Shown: piece by piece, positions 56,787 to 64,000 of the stretch
How positions within the stretch are numbered: position 1 is the first letter of the stretch
Layout: each line of letters starts with the position of its first letter
Assembly: GCA_025399215.1 (NCBI GenBank)
Contig: MU621138.1
Location: 1-64,000, forward strand
Direction of reading: 5' to 3'
DNA from: Globomyces pollinis-pini
Lineage: Eukaryota; Chytridiomycota; Chytridiomycetes; Rhizophydiales; Globomycetaceae
DNA length: 64,000 bases
Position numbers and translations under genes: made by a program
Notes under the pieces: model-generated
Seen by the model: the letters and a program-made list of their open reading frames with translations, nothing else
What the model was told of the DNA's origin: nothing
The model's database searches: none

Positions 56787-58033
56787 ATGTCTGGAAGGGA
56801 TAGACTTGGTGAACTGGGGGTATGAATTTAATGCTAACTTGAAGAATCAATCTTCAAATAATCGAAATTATCAAAGGAATTATCAGCAAAACTCTTCCTT
56901 TGGAAATAATGTATTTGGATTCTTTGTTAATCAAAAGATTGCCGATTTATTGAAGTCTATCGATCGAATTGAACTCAATATCACTGATATCTCTCGCTTG
57001 CATGAAAGAGCTTTGGTAGGAGTGTCCCAGGACGAAACTAACAGTACTCTGCTTGACTCTCATATTAGGACTCACTGCACAAATTGACAGACTTTCGGAT
57101 GAAACTAATGAAGCTATGAATGATGTTCGTTTTAATTTAAAAAAATTGGCAGACGATACAAACAGAACTGGTGGCTCTGAAGCACAGGCTAGAAAAGCAC
57201 AACAGTCCTCAGTAGCCATGAAATTGCAATCAGCTGTTAAAAGGTACTGTCCAAATATCTATTTCAAAATTTGTACTATTATATTCATTACGGAACAAGT
57301 TATATCGGATCCATTTTCTTGATGATTTCTGAAAAATGTTTTTCAAATTTACTGTCAACTATATAGTTACTTACAAAGTTAGGTTTATAATCCATGATTA
57401 ATCAAAAGATTTGGTCAAATTCAAAAATCCGCAAAAGATCAATATAAGCGAAGAATGGAACGTGAAATACGAATTGGTAAGCCGGTCCATCTGAATTTGT
57501 AGCGCGACCAGATGCTTCCGATGCCGATGTGCAACGTGCCGTTGAAGATTCAAGAGGTGGTTCTGTATTTGCACAGCAGATGCTTAATTCTCGCGTGGGT
57601 GCTCAACGCAGAGTATTGGAAGAAGTTCAGGGCCGACATGAGGAATTAAGAAAACTGGAACAGTCCATCGAAGAACTTGCAACTCTATTTATGGATATGC
57701 AAAACTTATTACAAGTACCATTTCTCCGTCACTTACCCTTTTAGCAACAACAAGAAGTCATCAACGTTATTGACACTCAGGTATAATCTGTCAATGCTAA
57801 CCATTAGGTATATTTGTGATGAAACTGAATAGTAGGTCGAAAACACTGCAGCTCATATTGAAGATGGAGGAGCAGAAATCAAACGGGCCATTAGTATCCG
57901 TAAATCTTCTAGAAAAAAGCTTTGGTATATATCAGCTTTTATTCTCGTTTTGTTGGCTATTATCGCCGTGTACTTGTATATGCAACGCTGCAGTTTACTG
58001 GGATTTTGTGATAAAAATGAAAAGAAACCGTAA
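56787..58033 (+). CDS. Plasma-membrane type syntaxin (SSO/STX1 family), copy 2
   Basis: Exons across introns of 25, 25, 165 (57244-57408), 26, 30 and 55 nt (57781-57835) give exactly 306 residues. The start MSGRDRLGELG equals that of copy 1. Habc helices, RPDASDADVQRAVED, SNARE motif LRKLEQSIEELATLFMDMQN with the zero-layer Gln in the QQQEVINVID part, and a C-terminal anchor (WYISAFILVLLAIIAVYLYM) ending in a short Cys-containing tail. Overall it parallels the gene at 14.4 kb, including the position of several introns, so the two are paralogues. The 165-nt intron is by far the longest in the window. It should act in exocytosis, possibly in a different stage or membrane than copy 1. Confidence 0.88.
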
Positions 58034-58123
58034 ATTGACTGTTACAATTCATTTATTCATCTTTAATAAAAAATCACTATTCTGCATCACGATTACATTC
58101 TGGTTTTTACCACTGATGCAGGT

Positions 58124-59246
58124 CTAATGGCTGATTTTTGTAGTCCACAAAGACCTAATAGTTTAAGAAAACAATTAGCATTACGTTAAATCTGAGTTGA
58201 TGGATTCAATCTTTTGGGTATCAATGCTGCTAGTCACATATACTTGAACAACACGATGTGTCTCATTCAATTCTTTCATAAATAGATCTTTCAAGTAATC
58301 TACCGCAATTTGAGGATCGGAAATATCACCTATAATCAAAATATCTACTATACTGTGAAAATCCGGAAAGTTCCCTTGAAATTCCAAGGCAGAGTATGAG
58401 CTTACAAATAAGTCATATTGATTAAAAATCAACACAACACTTTGTTGTTCAATCAATCGATGATGAATCAAATACCGAAACAATCCCAAAGTTTCATCCA
58501 AACAAGTATTAGAGCCTACACCCAGTAATGAAGATATTGAAATCAACGACACCAAAAACACAATCGATATCGTATCATCAAAATATTTTACAATTTGCTT
58601 CTTCAAATTCAAAGATATTGGCATTGATATTAGGTTAAACGATTGTGATTGAATTTTCATTATTGATTCTGTAATTCCACTCGTATTTGATTTAATTCGA
58701 ATTAAATCTATAATCATGAATCATTTTGTTATACCATCATTTTGTAACACGTAATCCAATTGGCCAATTAATTCAATTCGATCTAGGAAACTAATAATCA
58801 AAAACAATTTCTGTTTACTAGTCCAAATTCGGGATTTTTAATCGATTGAAATGATCTTTTAGTTTCAAATCATTCCACATTCTTTTAATACTTTTTTGTA
58901 CATGTGATGGAATTTCAAGGTATGGTTTTGGTTGTTGACTGACAAATGATAATATTTGGGTATATTCTTGTTGTACCTCGTCATCACACCCAAATAAAAC
59001 TAATTCAAGAATGGAGAGGATATGATATAATTGATTGGATTTTGCATGTTGTAATTCAACAGGTGTGAATGTATATCCATTTATCCTTCTTATTTGGTTT
59101 ATGAAGGTGGTTTTGCCCGATCCTGATGTTCCCAATACCAACACCTTCATTTCATTCTTGTTTCGTTCATATTCCTGTTTATCTTTCAAATACTCTGTTT
59201 CGTCTTTTTCATCACCCTTGATCTTTAATACACTCGATATTGACAT
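58124..59246 (-). CDS. Degenerate G-alpha-like protein, copy 5
   Basis: Four exons across introns of 28, 27 and 30 nt give exactly 345 residues. The P-loop GTSGSGKTTF and switch I LIRIKSNTSGIT are recognisable, and the helical domain is present. Switch II is lost: where the others have DVSGLK this has ISMPISLNLKKQ, followed by the alignable IVKYFDDTISIVFLVSL. The base motif is NQYD (IFNQYDLF) instead of NKxD, and TCAT is TSSID. The tail lacks the usual end and closes TKISH. The frame is open and spliced normally, so it is expressed or only recently inactive. Guanine specificity is doubtful. It ends 91 nt from syntaxin copy 2 (convergent). Confidence 0.78.
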
Positions 59247-59590
59247 TCTACTACTTAATTATTAGTTGCGTACCCAATTGATGTGATGGATCTATATAAT
59301 TAGATTGTAAAATGGTTACGATCGTTTTTCATCTGCACTATCAGATAATCGACTAGATACAGATGCAGATGCTTGAATTCTAATCTAATCAGTTTCATCC
59401 ATCAAAATACTTTTTTTCTAGTTTATCCTTGTTACTAAAAGAACCGGATTTAAATATGGTACTGTCTTGGATACTAGCTGAGATTCCTTCCCTTTCGAAT
59501 AAAAACTTAATGTCAAAGTTACCCAATAAGTCTCATCAATGACTTTCTACGTTCCATTTTAACACTACAAATTTGAATTGATAATGATTT
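59247..59590. promoter_or_regulatory. Upstream region of G-alpha copy 5
   Basis: No coding exon recognised. A GATACAGATGCAGATGC direct repeat lies near 59353-59372. The region should hold the promoter of the fifth G-alpha gene. Confidence 0.35.
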
Positions 59591-59945
59591 TTACGGTATC
59601 CCAAGAGTTTGGGTTTCTGTTGTTGTACTTTCTATTTCTTCCTTTTCATCACTATCATAAGGAATTTGTAGATTACCTTTGATCGTTTTTGAGTGACAGT
59701 TCATTGTTCAGAAACCTAAAATTGTTTTTAAATGTTTTTAACGTTCTTACGATAATCGCTTGGTCGGTTTACGAGTTGATACTGACTGACTTCGACTTCG
59801 TGAACTATCATTTTAATTTATTTCTAAACGATTGTTTACGCGGTTGGTTTTGAAGATGCACTTTGGTTTAGTCTTTGATAGACGTATACCTTTCACTAAA
59901 AATTGTAATCTTAGGTTGCGACCCATCACTGCTGATTTCAGACAT
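59591..59945 (-). CDS. 76-residue micro-exon protein, unknown
   Basis: No frame here is longer than about 30 codons, but joining five exons across introns of 29, 35, 35 and 25 nt gives exactly 77 codons with a start (MSEISSDGSQPKITIF) and stop. Each intron has GT-AG ends and the local TTAAAT/CTAAAC-type element. The product is basic and Ser-rich in the middle (SRSRSQSVSTRKPTKRLSF) and acidic at the end (SDEKEEIESTTTET). A variant retaining the last 25-nt segment in another frame (KGNLQIPYDSDEKEE) is also open. Unknown function; possibly a nuclear adaptor or phospho-regulated peptide. Exons of 18-60 nt make this invisible to simple gene finding. Confidence 0.5.
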
Positions 59946-60051
59946 TAGGAACTAAATGTAAGGAAATTAAATCATGGATTTTCTCCTTTTGGACACGTGA
60001 AAACATAATGTATATTGGATCAATATGTGAACAAAATATATTAAAAACAAA

Positions 60052-62052
60052 TCAATTCCACTCTTCAATTTCTTTTTCGTGCTTTTCAATCAACTCTTCA
60101 GTAGAAAAAAGAGTTTCAGTTGCTTGATTATCTTTATAATCACTAGATATTAATCAAAGAGACGTTACGTTAAGGTTGCATTGTCATTGCCTTCATTTGC
60201 TTTTTGCTGGGCCCATTCTAGCACTTGCTCATCACCATCAAGCTTGTTTTGTGTTTCCAAATCATCAATGTTATCCATATCATCAGAGTCTAATTGTTCC
60301 AAAGCCAAACGGGAATTATGATTAGTTGGAACCCACAACCAAGCAATGGATATAAACGTTAGGAAATAGTTGGTGTTTAAACTTAGGTTAATGTGTCATT
60401 CCATTACTTACCAGCCATCCAATAAGAGCCATCTCCATCTCCACTGAGTTGCAATCCAAACAGGGTTATTTCTAAACAAGAGATTGATTGAATTCACCAA
60501 AAAGATAAAGAAAATCATTGTAATAGATACAGTAAGAATGGTAGATAGTCCTAATATTAAATTAATTGTTTGACATACGATTATACATCAACAATTTCAC
60601 ACTTTGTCTTCTTGATTCCAAGTACTCGATTGTATGGGTGATACCTAAACATCAGAATAAAACAATTACTAAGCAGTATCCAGACATAAAAAATGAACAT
60701 TGATATGGCCAATGGAGCCCCAACTAAAAATGCGAAAAACGAATTCAAATTTTTTGTCAACATCGAATTTGTGAAGTATAAAGCCCCAAATATAAAGTGT
60801 ATCAAAGTTAAAAACACACAACTCCACATCTTTTTCCCTAAAGTCGGATGGACTACACCGTAACCCAATGATACAATTAGCAGTAAGAAGAAGGATAAAG
60901 AATTTCGAGCCGCACTGACTGTAACCATAATACCAAGGAACTTTTTGGCTAAAGATTTAAGCAAGTGAAAATATCTTACAAACAAATCCATTCTCATTAA
61001 AATCCATAAAAAAGCCCAAATTAATGGACTGCTCGACAACCAGAAACAAAATCATGGCACCAATTAAATTTTGAATTGGAAGCAATTCTTTTCTGTTCAA
61101 GAAAGAGGTAAACATCCATCCAATTGCAATTAAAACATATGCACTTAAGAGAGAAGCGAAATACTAAATATGAGATATCAGCACTTACAGGTAGAGCGGG
61201 AAAGAAAATCGCAGGAAGTTTTCCATATGGTGATCCAATATTCATATCTACAGAGTAATCAGCATAGTCTTCGCTATCAAATTCGTCTACTTCTACTAAA
61301 ACACAATAGAGGCCATTGCTAACCACAGGGTAGTAGAATTCAAGTGGTGAGATTTGACGGATCAGTTCCGGCGAAGTAGTTACAGTGGAATTTTGTTGGT
61401 TAATTTGGGTACTATTTGCAGCATTACTAATGGTAGAATTTGTTCCACTAGTAGTGGTAGAGTTTGTTTCACTAACAGCCTTTGATATATTGTCTGTTTT
61501 CGTTGTATTGAGAGGGGTGGTTGTGTTTTTTGGTTCTGACAATTGCTCAACTGCAGAAATGTCACTGCCGTTTGCAACAGGAATGTTGGATTCAGTGATA
61601 TTATCACGTTTACCAACCGCAGTCAAAAAGTTGACATTCATTGTATAATTCCAATGCACAGCAGTGTTCAGAAATGGACCAACATAGTCAGAAGTAGTGA
61701 AGTTATTAAGAATGTAGCTTCCTAATTGAGTCGCATTACAATGATTCTTTTGAATGGCAGCTTTGGTACAAATGTGATAGTTGGCATGAATGGGACTGGA
61801 TTCGAAATGATTTCTGTCTTCGAATCTGAAGACAGCCAAAGCAATAGAACCACTAGAGCTGTAAGGGACCACATTAACGACGATATGTGAATCTCTTTTC
61901 TTGAACCAAGGAATGGAATCTGCACCGTACATACCTTCACAAACCACTTGAGAGTTATCAAAAGTATTCTAAATAGATCAGGTCGAGATAAGCATTACAA
62001 ACGACTGGGCATGAACCAATGCATTCAAAATCAGAAACCAATTGATTGTCAT
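60052..62052 (-). CDS. Lung-7TM/GOST family Golgi membrane protein (PTM1/GPR107-like)
   Basis: A signal peptide (MTINWFLILNALVHAQS) in exon 1 is split by a 30-nt intron from a lumenal GOLD-like domain rich in Asn/Thr glycosylation sites (NSTVTT, TNSTTTSG). Then come seven membrane spans in the C-terminal half with the family marks MRMDLFVRYFHL, LIVSLGYGVVHPTLGKKM and LIHFIFGALYF, and late spans joined across short introns with LWVPTNHNSRLALEQLDSDD. The tail is acidic and ends EKEIEEWN. Known members act in Golgi-to-endosome recycling and secretory traffic. Exon ends around 60440-60580 and 61150-61190 are approximate. The Asn/Thr tract in the lumenal part is longer than in yeast Ptm1. Confidence 0.85.
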
Positions 62053-62596
62053 TTAAGAGTAAAGAAATTTGGAATCAAAAAGAATTCATGAATCAGCCCA
62101 CAGACAGTCACACATGAACCCACTCAGATTCCATCCAGAAACGGAACGGACCCACCAAGGATAAAGATCTGATGAAATCATGCAGCTTGCTACGCTGAGC
62201 TTAACAAACTGTATGGCGAGACTCTCTGTCAAAAATTGTAGAGTCATATTCTATAATATTACATCCGATATAATCTTTCTTACTAAACGCATTTAGTGTC
62301 TAATTATTTAGCTTTTATGCATTCGAGATCTAACTGCCTGCTTTTGTGCATAATACAAATCATTTCCGTTTTCATTTTAACCGAATCTCACTTACTCCTA
62401 AGACAATCTATCATATTAAACAAAAATTAAGAAATGAAAAGATAAAAGTATCCATAGTAGTGGGATTGGCTATAAAAAGGCATTTGTTCAGTTTTGTTTC
62501 ACGAAATGCTAAAAAACAGTATTTTGAATAAGCAGATCCGATTTTGGGTGGAGAGATTGTGAGGCAAAACGTGGTATATTTAGCTCATTGAACACA
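62053..62596. other. Intergenic region between PTM1-like gene and Crinkler-like gene
   Basis: About 540 nt, AT-rich, no coding exon convincing on either strand. It should hold the PTM1-like promoter and the Crinkler-like 3' end. A TATAAAAA at about 62471 faces the plus strand but no gene follows. Confidence 0.4.
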
Positions 62597-64000
62597 TCAG
62601 CTATTTATTTGGTCAAGTTCAATCGTCAACTTTTCTAAACCTTCAGCAGCGCGAGATTGAGCTACTTGGGGATCAAGTTCAGATTCAACTCTTGTCAAAT
62701 CAATTAGAATAGCTTGAAAATCGTACATATCAGTCTCACTATTCCATCTGGGAAGTAAAGCAATGTGGCGGAAAGATAAATCCATATGGGAAGACAATTT
62801 TTCAGAAACGGTAGAGAGTGCTTGATTCGCAGCCAGCAGTGGAGACTTTTGATACATATCTAATAACTGTGTATTTACACAGTCCTCTAGTTCTTCACTT
62901 AGCACTCCATAATCATACTCTGAGCTTAGTTTGTTCCAAGTTTGAAGCGAGGAAAATTGAAAACCATTGGATCTGTGCGGATTAAATGTCATACAAAAAG
63001 GCATCAGCAGACCAGCTTGGCCATTCAGTTCAACTATCCGACTCTGTACTTGCCAAAGGTTCTGCCATCGGTTTTGCTCATCTGATAGAGCCTTCTGTAG
63101 ATCATTCATATCTCCATATTGGTAAAGAAACTTGATCACTGCCAAATTTCCACTTTCTGAAGTAACCAATGCTACACGACCATCTCCACCACAATGAAAA
63201 TATGATAAGATGTAGAAATTTCGCGTCTGTTTGGGTGGCATTGCATACTTGAAACATTCCAATTTCTTGGGAAGTGACCTGTATTCAATTGACGTGGGAG
63301 TGGCATACACATATCTTGATCGTTCATCGATGAAGTTGGTTGGAGTATAAACAGGAGTCATTGACACTTTGTACAAAAGAGTGGCCAAGCATTCAATCAA
63401 TTCTGGATCATCAAAATGATAAAGCTTTGATTGAAATATCTTTACTGTCCCTTTATTGATCATGTATTCATTCGCACTGCCCGCAAGACAGAGTTCATCA
63501 TACTGATCCTTTGTGTCACAGTTAGCTGCTATTTGCGAGTCTTCAAACCACAAGATTTTCCAAATTTCATATGTTGTATACACTCCAAAGACAAAACGCA
63601 CATTAAAAGAATTACGGAGGTCAACCATATAATCTACAATCTGATAAATATTGTCCATATTAGATCCTGGGACCTTGACTTCTGTAACACCAGTAATAGA
63701 TGATGTATCCTTTACAAACACTGTGGCATCTACTCTGTTTCCATTCTTGTTACCCAGTATCTGAGCAACTGAAAATGTCTGCTCCCGATGAATTGACAAT
63801 TTTTGAAGCAATGGACTTATCTTTAAGCAATCCATTAGCGCATGTTTGACATAAGTCAGAATATCACTCTCCCCGGACCAATTAGTGAGAGTACCAGCTT
63901 CTGCTTCAAACCAAAGAATCGATTTTGCTCTGGCCAAGCGATCCTGCTTGAGCTCTTTTAGAATAGCAAAAGTACCAGAATGAACTTCAGCTTCAATACC
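62597..64000 (-). CDS. Crinkler (CRN)-like effector: PD-(D/E)xK nuclease-like plus kinase-like domain, 5' end outside window
   Basis: The frame is open to the window edge, so at least 467 residues are visible and the N terminus (usually a header with secretion or trafficking role) is missing. The first visible domain has NRVDATVFVKD followed by ITGVTEVKV, the D-x15-E-x-K signature of a PD-(D/E)xK (REase-fold) nuclease. The second has a kinase-like N-lobe (NLAVIKFLYQYG), a helix with Glu, a SHMDLSFRH segment equal to HxDLxxxN with His for Asn, and ILIDLTRVE at the place of DFG. This nuclease-kinase pair is the common layout of Crinkler-RHS-type proteins, found in oomycetes, Batrachochytrium, Rozella and some other eukaryotes. 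Known members act in host nuclei; here that role is inferred. No introns are seen in the visible part. Confidence 0.72.
   Translation of the reverse strand, partial: GIEAEVHSGTFAILKELKQDRLARAKSILWFEAEAGTLTNWSGESDILTYVKHALMDCLKISPLLQKLSIHREQTFSVAQILGNKNGNRVDATVFVKDTSSITGVTEVKVPGSNMDNIYQIVDYMVDLRNSFNVRFVFGVYTTYEIWKILWFEDSQIAANCDTKDQYDELCLAGSANEYMINKGTVKIFQSKLYHFDDPELIECLATLLYKVSMTPVYTPTNFIDERSRYVYATPTSIEYRSLPKKLECFKYAMPPKQTRNFYILSYFHCGGDGRVALVTSESGNLAVIKFLYQYGDMNDLQKALSDEQNRWQNLWQVQSRIVELNGQAGLLMPFCMTFNPHRSNGFQFSSLQTWNKLSSEYDYGVLSEELEDCVNTQLLDMYQKSPLLAANQALSTVSEKLSSHMDLSFRHIALLPRWNSETDMYDFQAILIDLTRVESELDPQVAQSRAAEGLEKLTIELDQINS

Noticed and set aside
1..64000. tRNA, rRNA, CRISPR arrays, transposable elements
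   Set aside because: No T-loop consensus in a cloverleaf setting, no regular short repeats with spacers, and no transposase, reverse transcriptase or terminal repeats were found by eye.

Overview
The window is nuclear DNA from a compact, AT-rich (roughly one third G+C) eukaryotic genome, most likely an early-diverging zoosporic fungus. A WOPR (Gti1/Pac2) transcription factor, a fungal-type exo-beta-1,3-glucanase module and a PTM1-like Golgi protein point to Fungi. A homologue of the flagellum-associated protein IQCH and an augmin HAUS8-like protein point to a lineage that keeps cilia and centrioles. A Crinkler-like effector fits chytrid or Rozella-like groups, but the exact phylum cannot be fixed from this sequence.

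About 33 protein genes lie close together on both strands. Nearly all carry several ultra-short GT-AG introns, mostly 22-36 nt, with a CTAAY/TTAAT-like element just before the acceptor. Most gene models below were rebuilt by joining exons across these introns; summed coding lengths that divide by three and match the family size support them. No tRNA, rRNA, CRISPR array or transposon was seen.

Layout. 0.4-11.3 kb: SEC14, mitoribosomal mS41, a complete PI-phospholipase C, a 1,372-residue Sel1-repeat protein and the spliceosomal cyclophilin PPIL4. 11.7-20.2 kb: DDX47/RRP3 helicase, two Cys-rich secreted repeat proteins, a plasma-membrane type syntaxin, an ERI1-type exonuclease, a DEG/ENaC-like two-span membrane protein and a type I surface protein. 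20.5-31.2 kb: an unidentified start-less gene, IQCH, a double-hotdog acyl-CoA thioesterase, NOC2, an unidentified gene, HYPK and the WOPR factor. 31.9-36.4 kb: three tandem divergent G-alpha genes. 36.4-45.4 kb: an HSL-type lipase, a HAUS8-like protein and three coiled-coil or membrane proteins. 45.4-64 kb: a fourth G-alpha, a small membrane protein, a six-PAN-repeat secreted protein, a GH5 glucanase fused to a large unknown region, an intronless FAD monooxygenase, a second syntaxin, a degenerate fifth G-alpha, a 76-residue micro-exon gene, a PTM1/GPR107 homologue and a Crinkler-like effector cut by the window edge.

Two themes stand out. First, five G-alpha-like paralogues share changes in the GTPase core, including replacement of the catalytic switch II Gln by Leu in the four better-preserved copies; they share the window with a PI-PLC, a SEC14 protein and two syntaxins, which would suit a lipid-signalling and secretion setting, although proximity is only suggestive. 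Second, besides single ultra-short introns there are places where two to four intron-like units abut with no exon between them.
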